Below are positions 25,330 to 35,136 of a stretch of DNA of 64,000 nt, one piece after another. The stretch is from Toxotes chatareus. Its lineage: Eukaryota; Chordata; Actinopteri; Toxotidae. The stretch is from positions 20,781,834-20,845,833 of the forward strand of contig CM028885.1 of assembly GCA_016801885.1 (NCBI GenBank), given 5' to 3'. The notes below the pieces were generated by a model, which had not been told where the DNA came from, ran no database searches, and saw nothing but the letters and a program-made list of their open reading frames with translations. Positions within the stretch are counted from its first letter, which is position 1. Every line of letters starts with the position of its first letter. Position numbers and translations under genes: made by a program.

Positions 25330-26480
25330 TCCGCAAACACATATCGATCAATCACGTGCGGCTTGAAGACAAAAGAGAAAATGAATGAAAAAAAAACGCC
25401 TCCCAAGTGAACGACACATCACTATAGCTGATATGATCGATGTAGCTCACCAACCAATCACCCGCAATTTTTACGTGAGCTGCGTAAGCTCCGTAGCTCA
25501 AACAAACATAGCTATCGCGTCGCGTGCATTCTTCCAACTGCAAATCCTGTAAATCCCTGTAAAATGTGGAAAAGATCTGGAGCGTGGCTTTGTGGGCGTG
25601 GAGTAAACTAGTGTTTTTCCTGGATGAGCTACGTAAGCTCCGTAGCTCAAACAAACGCAATTGAAAGCTTCGCGACAGCGTGAGCTACGTAGCTCAAGCA
25701 AACGTAGCTGACAGCTTTGTACATATATCTTATCTATTTAGATTTGGAGTAACACCACTTCTAGGCTGCTATAATTTCGTTGTATTCTTGTACAATGTCA
25801 ATAAAGACTTCTGATTCTATTTCTGATTCGCGACGGCGTGAGCTACGTAGCTCACCAGCCAATGACCAGCACTTTTTACCTACGGTCAAACAAACGTAGC
25901 TGACAGCTTCGCGACAGCTTGAGCAACGTAACTCAAGCAAACGCAGCTGACAGCTTTGTTTTTTATTTATTTAGATTTGAAGTAAGACCACTTCTAGGCT
26001 GCTGTAAATTCGTTGTATTCTTTTACAATGACAATAAAGGTTTATGATTTTGATTCTGATTCCCGACGGCGTGAGCTACGTAGCTCAAACAAACGTAGCT
26101 GACAGCCTCGCGACGGCATAGACTACGTAGCTTAAGCAGCCAATCAGCCAATCACCAGCACTTCTTACGTGAGCTACGTAAACCACGTAGCTCAAAGAAA
26201 CGTAGCTTCGCGACAGCGTGAGCTACGTAACCCAAGCAACCGTAGCTGACAGCTTCGTGACGACGTGAGCTACGTAGTTCAAGCAAACGTAGCTGACAGC
26301 TTCGCGACGGCGTGAACCGTAGGTCGTAACTGACAGCTTCGCGACGTCGTAAGCTACGTAGCTCGCCAGCCAATCAGCAACAGTTTTTACGTGAAATACG
26401 TAAGCTACGTAGCTCAAACAAACTTGGCTGGCAGCTTCGGGACAGCGTGAGCTACGTAGCTCAAGCAAACGTAGCTGGGG
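25330..26480. repeat. CTACGTAG minisatellite cluster, right border of satellite
   Basis: The region is built from units of about 47 bases containing 'gtgagctacgtagctcaagc', 'aaacgtagctgacagcttcg' and 'cgacggc'. They are interspersed with 'cagccaatcaccagcacttt' blocks and the 'gaaaagatctggagcgtggc' block. GAGCTACGTAGCTC is a perfect 14-base palindrome and recurs many times. Two copies of a ~100-base segment ending '...caatgacaataaaggttt' (from 25735 and 25968) are embedded about 233 bases apart. No coding capacity is credible. Confidence 0.85.
25735..26065 (+). repeat. Tandem pair of retroposon-tail-like segments
   Basis: Segments starting near 25735 and 25968 share 'tttagattt(g)gaagtaa', 'ccacttctaggctgct' and 'ttcgttgtattctt(t)tacaat', then an AATAAAG and a 'gattctgattc' tail. 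The order and the AATAAAG plus simple tail resemble the 3' ends of teleost retroposons. No reverse transcriptase is present. Confidence 0.5.
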
Positions 26481-26904
26481 ACTTCACATCACACAAAGAC
26501 TGGAAACAGGGAAACAGTCTTTTTCCAAAGTGTGTGGAAAAAAAGATGGGGCTAGCTAATTATTGAACAAATGAGACATAATGTAATGTCTCATTTACAT
26601 ATGTCTAAAATGTTTTACATGGAGTTACATTTCTGTAATTTGTGAGCTTTGTCCTAGTATGCAGATATTTTAACTTTGGACAGTCAGGCTAGCTGTCCAC
26701 ATGCTTCCAGTCTTTATGCTAAGCTAATCGCCTGCAGGTTCTAGCTCCATATTTAATGCACAAACATGAGAATGGGATCAGTTCTCTCATCTAACCATTC
26801 ATCTAGGCATTTTGTTTAAAATTTGTGACAAAATTTTGTAAGCAACATCATTGTGTAATATACAAACACAGGAATCCAGTCATTTTGAGAATAAAGAAAA
26901 ATAT

Positions 26905-26910
26905 GTTTAT
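26905..26910 (-). terminator. Candidate cimap3 poly(A) signal
   Basis: TTTATT reads AATAAA on the minus strand, about 150 bases beyond the cimap3 stop codon. The equivalent left-copy position reads TTTCTT, so this signal is absent from the orphan copy. Confidence 0.45.
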
Positions 26911-27058
26911 TTTTTTTAAACTCTTATACAACTTTTCTTGGTTTCTGTTTTAGTCTGGAATATAAAACTGTTTTGTTGATGGTAGGGAGAATAAGGAAAA
27001 TAATGGGATACATTCTGGTGTCAGTGTCATGATGGATTTCCATCCATCAGCTTTAGAG

Positions 27059-29568
27059 TTAATAGTACAAACTCAGGTAAGCCACTCTGCTCCTCTCCTT
27101 CAGGAACGCCTTTTCACTGTTTAGCTGAAGGAGAAAAAAAACAAGAGCATTAGCCAGGCTGCAGTTTGTGGCACTGTTTAACTGTACTGCATTATACAGA
27201 CAGGTGTGTCTGTGTTTTAGCCTCATTCATATAGACAGGGGTTGGACAAAATAATAGCAATAATATATAACACCTTCCAGTATACAGCAATACAATTCAA
27301 CAGCACCCACGAACTGAAGTCTCCAACACGATCATACAGCTGAATCAACACCTTTAAAACAGTTTCAACAAAAACTGACAATAATCTTCTCTATTATCAT
27401 GACAATAATTTTACCTTTCACTGAAATGATTGTGAGGGAAGCAGCAGGAAAATGGCATTACTGTTTGAAAGTAATCTGTGCCTGCTTGTGTTTGATTGGC
27501 CACCACAGTTCTCCCTGCCTGTTTTCACTCTGGTCTAATACAGCTTGAAGTTTAGCGTTTTCTAATTAACACATTAAATCTTGCTTATTTAATCTGTACA
27601 AAGACTATGTGGGAAGTTAAGTATCTGGACGGTTTCTTGGCTGGGCACAGTGACTTGTCTGGCAATCTTACATTGAAGACAAGACTCCAGGCAGTCACTG
27701 CTCCCAGCCAAGAAATAATCCATATACATAACCCCACCACCCACTTTAAACCACAACTCTATCATTATCACACTTTGGTTTTTGTATGGATTAAACAAAG
27801 ACGTAAAGTGTTAATTTGTTTGTTTTGGAGGTGCTGCTAGGTGAATTCTTTTACCTTTGAAATGACAAGAGTTAGACTACAACAACCAGCTGCTGACTGC
27901 AGCTTAATACTTAACAGACAGCTATGACAGTGGTGTCTGTCTTCTTATCTATTTCTCTGCAAGAAAGCAAATAAAAATAGTTCACAAACTAGTTGAAATG
28001 TTCCTTTAAGAAAGCCAGGATCAATCATAAATCCTGTCTCTATGAAAATCACATTTTTAATCCCAGCATTTAACTAATTTCTGATCAGGTCATTGAACCA
28101 GCCCGCACTCAGCCTGCTTTTTTTTTTTTTTTTACAAGAAAGCGGCTTCTTCTTTTTAGTTTTCTATCTTGTAATGGAAATGTTTCTTTGTATAATCTGT
28201 CTGCCCGTTTCTGTTTGTTTTAGATTTGGGAGCCAAGACATTAAGGGCTAAGTTCACAGAACAGGGCTTGCTTCACTCACCTTCACCCTGAGTGACTTCT
28301 TCTCCGGCTGAGGCAGTCTGGACCAGTCTGGGCTCCCAAAGCACATCGGCCATCTCACTTTCCTGTTTGTCACTGTATCATGAGCATAGGTCCCAGGGCT
28401 GCATCACAAAATAACATCTGTCAGCTCAGTTCAGTTCAGCCATGTTAGAATGTGTGTCCATGTTTCTCTGTGTCTTACCCCGGACTGTTGTCAGCTGTAC
28501 AGGAAATGGTTTTGAACCTCTGTGTAGCTGAGTTGAAAGGTGTTTTTCCAGGCAGCGGGATTCTGGACTGGCTCTGATCCTGCTGGTACTGCTGTGGTGA
28601 AGGGGTCACGGTCTGGTAAAAGAGATAAAGATATTCTTAAATTACACCTGACATGTCCAGTGACTGTTAACATTTCTTGTTTGAAGGTCACAGAGCTCAG
28701 TTAAGAGACACAAAATAACCACAAAGCCATGCAAAATGACCATAAAGAAACTGCAAATGTGTGTATCTCTCTCAGTCTGGGGGTACAATACAGGAGACAT
28801 GGGGGCCCCTTTCTCATGGTCTGTTCATGCTCTCAATTTATGACAAGGGCCACAGACATGTCAACAAACTGTGGACAGAATAACCGCAAATGCACCGTCT
28901 AAAACCCAATATTAAGACTAATACAGTCCATTCAGTTTATTTCAGAGGGCTATACACGGTTTGTACTTGGTAACAAACTGCTACACATATAGAACAAATC
29001 AAAAGTAGATAATGACAGTAGATAATGGTGTGACAACAACAACAGTTACAAACAGATTCAAAGCCCAGATAACCCCAATGACATCATCTGTTTTGTTTTT
29101 ATTTCGGACTTTGAAAATATCCTTCAAAATTAAACTTCATGTGCAAAATACCTTGCTACAAGGCTGAAAGCGCGCTGCAGTCCTCGCAGAGACATCATGT
29201 CCTTTCTTACTCTCCACTGTCTTCTGTAAGTTACTGGCTATGGTGCCAAACTGTGAGGAAACCGGAAGAAAAGATTAGTCTTCTTGTTATATAATGCGCA
29301 CTATGACCACCAGCAAATGAAGGTTTGAAGCACATGGATTTCGGTATGACAAATATAACAAAAACAAACAACAACAAAAACTATATCCCCAGCCTAGTGT
29401 ATATGTGAGGAGCCCAACCTCGTGGTTGTCATAGCAGCCAGGGCCGAGATGTTGCGCTTCCTGCCGTGACATTTGGTTTCCCAGCCGATCTGGTGCATAA
29501 TGGCGGGGAAAGAGTTTCCTCTCCTGGGAGCTGCCAAAAAATACTCCCTGCACAGGAGCTGCTGACAT
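27059..29568 (-). CDS. cimap3: Pitchfork / ciliary microtubule-associated protein 3, 5 exons, 188 aa
   Basis: Exons in transcription order: 29568-29419, 29250-29152, 28612-28479, 28398-28281, 27124-27059. Phases agree and the sum is 567 bases (188 residues plus stop; human PIFO has about 191). The family acts at the primary-cilium base and in cilium disassembly. Recognition points are RKLFPRHYAPDRLGN and GPGCY in exon 1, ARTAARFQP in exon 2, and a PGPGTY motif formed across the exon 3/4 junction, typical of SHIPPO/ODF3-type proteins. WPMCFGSPDW in exon 4 and the C-terminus VAYLSLYY also fit. The first donor is GTTGGG, weaker than the others. Exon 1 starts at the ATG giving MSAAPVQG. The terminal exon lies inside the right duplication copy, and an almost identical exon sits at 8032-8097. 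Confidence 0.9.
27626..27722. repeat. 97-base foldback, right copy
   Basis: This is the same inverted structure as at 8529-8625, with arms TGGACGGTTTCTTGGCTGGG and CTCCCAGCCAAGAAATAATCCA. Differences between copies fall mostly in the loop (for example 'ctggcaatcttacatt' versus 'ctgccaacctcacact'), with the arms nearly unchanged. It lies downstream of cimap3 exon 4, inside the intron before the last exon. Confidence 0.7.
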
Positions 29569-29666
29569 TTTGGAAAACAACCAAGCAAGTAAAGTAAAAC
29601 GTGTAACACGGTCGCACACAGTTAACGTCGTCTCGAGCTGCCGTGGCAGGCGTCGTGTTTTGACTT

Positions 29667-29680
29667 GTAACGATGGCAAC
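29667..29680 (-). promoter_or_regulatory. Candidate RFX X-box upstream of cimap3
   Basis: On the gene strand the sequence GTTGCCATCGTTAC gives one perfect X-box half (GTTGCC), two spacer bases and a degenerate second half. It lies about 100 bases upstream of the start codon. RFX factors drive many ciliary genes through such sites. The match is imperfect, so this is a moderate inference. Confidence 0.4.
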
Positions 29681-30853
29681 CGAGCTGGTGCACAAATTAT
29701 GCAAATTACCGACATATATATATATGGTTTTTTTTTCTTTGTTTTAGTAAGTTAAGTTACATAAAGCTGAAACGATTGATGCTGAAAGACAACATATTGA
29801 CAACCATTACATCTTTCAGTACATCTAGATTTTCACTCCATCATAAAGGTGAGGGTCTGATAAAGATATTTGAGTAGTTGTTGAGGGAATCTTTCAGTTT
29901 TTTTTTTTTTTTTTTTTTTTACATTTTCTCAGCAAATTTATGAATCGATTTTGAAAAATTGGCAGATTATTCTAATCAAATCACAGCTGTAAAACAAAAC
30001 TATTAAATATTAGATAATTAGATAATAGATATCTTTATTTGCAATTAAAGACAATTCACTGTACACATGTCAATTGCACATCTGTTAGTTTGACAAAAGC
30101 AGAACTGAGGCACTGTCATTAAAGTGGTTGAGGAACCTGAAGCAAAGGGTAAACTTTAAGATCAGGTTAAACAACTAGAGTCTTTTTTTCTTACATAAAT
30201 AACTTACCGGTGAAGAAAACATGAGAATACAGTGGTGTATGTCTGTGATTTAACCATGATTAAAAACAGAACTAAGCCCATGAGGAAGCACTAGCATACG
30301 TCTGTAAGGCAATTTCAAAACAGCAACATTTCAGAAATTTCACAAACTTCACAATCAAATTTATATACAGGCACTTCTTTCTTAACCAATAGTCTCTTAA
30401 ATTACAGTTAAGTTGGAAAAAAAAAAAAAGAAAAAGAAAGAATTGAGGTCTGAAAAGGTCCTACAGCATCCAGTGATCACATTCATGTTGGCACAGAAGG
30501 CACTCTCCACTGTGTCTGGCCAACAGTGGCACAACAACACCTTTTAGCACATGCACTCGACATCAACTCATATGAACATAAAGGTGTATCCATTTTGGCA
30601 CTTGCAAATGTGGGAAGATGAAAAGGAACATGCCCTGTAAGATAATGGTATCCCAAATAAAACTGTGGAAGGATTCAGGAAGGAAAGCTATAGGAGAGAA
30701 TGTCAGAGGAAAAGACGATCTGCCTGACAAATATCTTCTAAGAAAAAGACTCACACATACAGAAGCTATTTGGCAAAGAGGGACTCTCCCAGGTCCACCA
30801 CCTACCACGAGGCACTGAAAGACTGAGGCATGGGGGTGTGTTTTAGGAGTGCT
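29681..30853. other. Region between cimap3 and atp6ap1, mainly atp6ap1 3' UTR
   Basis: No coding exon is seen. A TTTATT at 30034-30039 (AATAAA on the minus strand) is a candidate atp6ap1 poly(A) signal, giving a 3' UTR of about 0.8 kb. A run of 23 T lies at 29898-29920. Confidence 0.55.
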
Positions 30854-33800
30854 TCACTCCGACTGGGGCACTGAAATCGAAGGGCCTTTGGGGTCGTCGA
30901 ATCGATCCATGGTGTTTAGCTGCATGATCATGTGCAGACCGTACACAAAAATCAACAGCATGAGCAGTGAGGTCAGCAGCCCCATCCAAATCCCTGGGGT
31001 GAAGAACCCTGCACAGTCACTGGCATAGGAGAAGTTTGTTCCATTTGCCAACCCGAAGCCCTGAATCTGTGTCGTAACAAAAAAAAAAAAAAAAAACAGA
31101 AAACACATGAAACAGTCAAAAACCATACCTGATTATTTAAAAAGACTCTCCAACCAAACAGGACTTGAGACATTACTGCAGGAATTTTCAATTGCAGAGT
31201 GGAAAGTGAAGCATAATAGCTGTACCTGGAAGTCAATAAAATTGAGCCTCCACTGAGATGTGTTTTGGTTGGTGTTGTTTGGCACGAGCAGAGCGTCCTG
31301 GAAGCTGCTGACAGACTGGCAGTGGAAGGAATATTCTGCAGGGGCATAGATGCCGCGGCTCCCAATGAAAGATGCAGTTAGATTGCTGAACTGCAGCTGC
31401 ACGGTGTCCAGGGTGAACCAGTTCCGTGCTGACACAGGATAGAACCGCTGACTCATGGCAAAACTGGGGATCAACAAAGTAATGCTGAGTATCTTACATG
31501 GCCGGTATTCATAGCTAGAACTGTGACAAATTTTTACTACTCTTATTAATTAATTTATGTTTTAATTATTCAATAAATTATAATGCTGTCTTTAGAATTT
31601 TAAGCCATGACACTCCGCAACAAATGACACTGCCTTAACACACTTATACAGAACTGATGTAATAATGAATATGAGCAAAATTAGTTCACTGGTGAATTAC
31701 ACTGAAAAATAGGGTAAAAAAAAGATGCACGGGCCAACACTGATTTTTCTTAAAACATATTTTGTCAGTCTCTTACTGTGAGTGAACGGGTCATACATGA
31801 ACATGTGCCCAACCAGGAACTAGCAATATTTGAATCCAAATCTGATAACACTTTGGTTGTTTGGTCCCTGTCAATCTAATTTGTTAAAACCATATCCACA
31901 GTTTTGATTAAACAAATTTGCTGTTTCAAGTGTTAAACACTGAATAAATAAAACCTAAGGATGTTGCTTCTAAAGTCACAAATAATCTAATAGACAAATA
32001 TGTAAGATTTGAGGCCTTATATATATCAGAGAACAGCTATATGGCAACAAGGGACTCACCTTAGTGTAAAGCCTGATGGATAACTGAGGACAAGTCTAAA
32101 GAAAGGAATACATTCAAACAATCAAACAATCACAGAAAAAAAAACACTCAAATGCTGGACAATTTTTATGAAATAATGAAAGGCCATCTCACCGTGAGTT
32201 ACTGGCGTTACACATGGATCCTGTCAAGGAAGGTGTCTGCTCAGCCAGGTCAGTCCACGGTGAAGTCCCCGACAGGCTAACACTGAGATTCTGAGCCCAA
32301 AGCATTATGCAAGGGTTACCAGATACATTAAACATGATGGGCGGTTTGACATCGGGCAAAACTGCCTGGAGCAAGGACCGGCCCACAGACTGGTCAGACA
32401 CAGATGTCTCTGAAATCACCTGCAGAGATAAAAAAAATTAAGTTTTCATATGACATGTGTCTTCAAATGACTTTTTACTGTACAGTTCTGGTAGATTATG
32501 TGCTGACTGTTATGTGTGAGAATATCTTACTCGTGATGGCTGGAGTCCAGTGTATATCGCAGTGTATGGCACATTTTTGGCTTTCATGACACTAAGAACA
32601 TTCCCAATAACCTTATCTGTTGAAAACAAAATACACTTGAGTTACACACTGGCAACAACTACTACTATACAGTGCTTATAATTTGACACTACAAAGTTCC
32701 TGAATAGTTCCTGAACACTTACCATTTTCATGCAGGACTTCCTTGCAAGATGTGGGCAAGCTATTAAAAAAAGAAATGTTAACTTTCTTCTGGTTAACAA
32801 TAGAAAACAATGATATTTACTACTGCAGAGAACAAACGTCTCACCCAGTACAATAGGGCAGATTGATGAGCAACAGATTGCTGACAGATGTGTTGATGCT
32901 CAGGTGTGACAGAGTGTCTGCATCTACAAGCAGAGGCGAAACACCGAGTTTCTCCTGCAACAGAGCCGGGATGGCAGAGGAGCCCGACCACTCTAAGGCT
33001 GGAAGTGTGACTGAAGATGAAGAAGACTGAAGTGTAGCCTGGAAAGGAGTGAGTGGAAAGAGTTATCTGGTCTTATTAGTCTGACAAACTCAAGTTCATT
33101 TAGGACTTATGCATATGTTGTAAAAACCTACCTCAAGGTTCTGAAAGGCACTATCCTGTTTGTTTCCAAACACTCCACCAAAGACTGTGAAGTCATCTTT
33201 GCTTAACTGAAGACAAATAAGGACAATAAAAAAATATGACGATTCCCCTACATCTACAGACAAGTAGAAACAGAACGGTATCTTGAAACAGTTTATCAGA
33301 CAGGAGAACAGACAGAGTCAGAGAACAAACATGAGAAATGGATGTGTTGTAGAGGAACTGTGAAATGGGAAGTAATTCCAAACCTGTCACACCAGAATGA
33401 GAAGACTGTTACACAGTGTCTCATGGCACTGCAGCACAGCTCCAAATGACTCATTACTGCCCTGTTTTACACAGCTTACATTTTCAAGGACAAGCTCTCT
33501 AATAGATAAAAACTAAAATCTATGAAAATCTCACAGAAATCTTTGATTGTACAGGTTGAATCCTCCTCAACACTTTTCACCCTTTTGCTCAAATCGTTTT
33601 CGTGACATTCTGTAACCATGTTTACTACAGAGCAGGAATACAGTTTTCATGTCTCAGGGACTGACCTTGTCCTGCAGAAACAGCAGCACAGTGTGGGGGC
33701 CAGAGCCAAAGGCAACGGTCAGGTAAGCAGCCAACTGGTCAACAGAGGTGATGCGACCAGCTGCAGATGAGGCCAGTGGTGGTAGGCTAAAAGTGCAGGG

Positions 33801-35136
33801 AAGATAAAGAAAATATATATATTTATATACACATAAACATCACATTGACCGGTACAGTTGGGGTCTTCTACCCCAAAGACAAAAGAATAAAGTTGACACA
33901 ATATTATTCAATAAAACAAATCTGTTGGAGACACAGTTGGAGAAATCTTCCTGTCATACCACAGCATTTCATCTACTTCATATCTGTTTTTTACTCTTAA
34001 ATGGCCCCAAAACATTTTGACACAGTTTAACACTCATGTAGTTGTGATGTCCCCATGTGAACTGGTTCACTCCCTTTATCTCTTCCCCACCACACACCAA
34101 ACAATTTAACATTCTCACTTCTATGTAAACAGGCTGTTGTCTCACTGATGTTTGCTCTAAATGGAAGTAAATATGTTTTGGGTAATGATAAAACATGAGC
34201 TGCACCAACAAAACCTGCATCCATTGGTTTCTGACTGTCACTGTGCAGCTTATTCCTTTACTGTAATCCCATTTAGAGTGACAGTTGTATAAAATATAAA
34301 AATTAAAGCAGTCATGTCACTGTGACAAATGCAGTGTCTCCTCAGTTGTGGACTACTGCACTGCATCAGTTATTCCATATAATTTACATTCTTAACAATA
34401 CAGAAAAACGTTTTGGCACAGTGAAACCCTGAAGTAGGCTGTGTCCTCCCTCTGACCCCAACCACTACATACAGTTGTGTATTTCCACATTTAGTTTCAT
34501 GATCCATGTTGTCTCTTGTCTGTCTGAGTACTTGAAGATTTCCCCGACATTAGTTCTCTTTATGAAACGGAAACATTTATGTTTGAAAGAATATGGCAGC
34601 TGGTTGGAACATTTTGCAAGTTTAGGTTTTCACAGTGAGCACACTGATGAACATATCTGAGAGTTATACAGACCACCTCTAAGTGATTCACACTATTACA
34701 TTTAAATTCTGTATGTTAGCAGGAAGAAATGCATAAAGATGTTGAGAGAAAATAAACCGCTGGTTTTCAACCTGCGACTTTGCCAAAGCAACTCAGAAAA
34801 TGTAAGCCTTCTGAACTGAAACAACATCATATCATTTCTCTGTTATTTTTTGCTTGTTTGTTTTGTTTAATTTAAGCAACGGCTTTTGGTTAAGTGGCCC
34901 AGTTAGCCATGTCTGGTTAAAAGTTAGCTACAAGTGTTAGCATTAGCACCCGGCCAGAGTTGACCACCAGAGCGCTTTCTTGGCAAATTAAAAAAAAAGG
35001 AAAATGAAAATTACCCGTCAGTGGACCACATTAGAAGTGGCACTTGAGCAGTGCAGTTCCCTGTGCAGAAAAAAGCGAGGAAAATGGCAATAAACGCCGG
35101 CAGTCGCGCTTCACTGGAGCCCCTCGATCCTGCCAT
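30854..35136 (-). CDS. atp6ap1: V-type proton ATPase accessory subunit S1 (Ac45), 10 exons, 449 aa
   Basis: Exons in order: 35136-35015, 33786-33666, 33206-33132, 33038-32845, 32760-32723, 32616-32531, 32419-32193, 32095-32060, 31463-31226, 31066-30854. They sum to 1350 bases with all phases matching (449 residues plus stop; human 470). The product is a type I membrane glycoprotein that helps assemble the V-ATPase Vo sector and direct it through the secretory and endolysosomal system. Visible parts are a signal peptide (LPAFIAIFLAFFCTGNCTA), a luminal domain with FLQDK, VFGGVFGNKQDSAF and several N-glycosylation sequons (NVSG, NLSV, NASN, NLTA, NGTN), and a membrane segment (GIWMGLLTSLLMLLIFVYGL). 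The cytosolic tail TMDRFDDPKGPSIS closely matches human. A perfect GTCACGTGAC lies just upstream. gdi1 starts divergently 2 kb away. Confidence 0.95.

Larger units (their letters stand above)
26554..27746. repeat. Direct duplication, right copy (carries functional cimap3 last exon)
   Basis: This is the partner of 7128-8651. It lacks the segment matching 7379-7785 that holds the last taf8 exon, and has a short insertion near 27150-27200 absent from the left copy. It contains the cimap3 terminal exon, an AATAAA at about 26889 on the plus strand, and a TTTATT (AATAAA on the minus strand) near 26905, changed to TTTCTT in the left copy. It ends where 'ccaccacccactttaaacca' leaves the homology. Confidence 0.88.

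Noticed and set aside
25352..26468. Minus-strand frames with repeated LELRS/SYVAYVAH motifs
   Set aside because: They are translations of the CTACGTAG repeat. The motif regularity follows the DNA repeat, not a protein family.
8655..26480. The two CTACGTAG clusters as terminal repeats of one giant mobile element
   Set aside because: The clusters are not inverted with respect to each other, their unit order differs, no transposase is present, and a third cluster lies in taf8 intron 5 without a partner.
29287..29715. Longer 142-residue reading of the first cimap3 exon
   Set aside because: The extra N-terminal residues come from upstream promoter sequence and the C-terminal ones from intron 1. 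The family alignment starts at the ATG at 29568 and the frame leaves at 29419.
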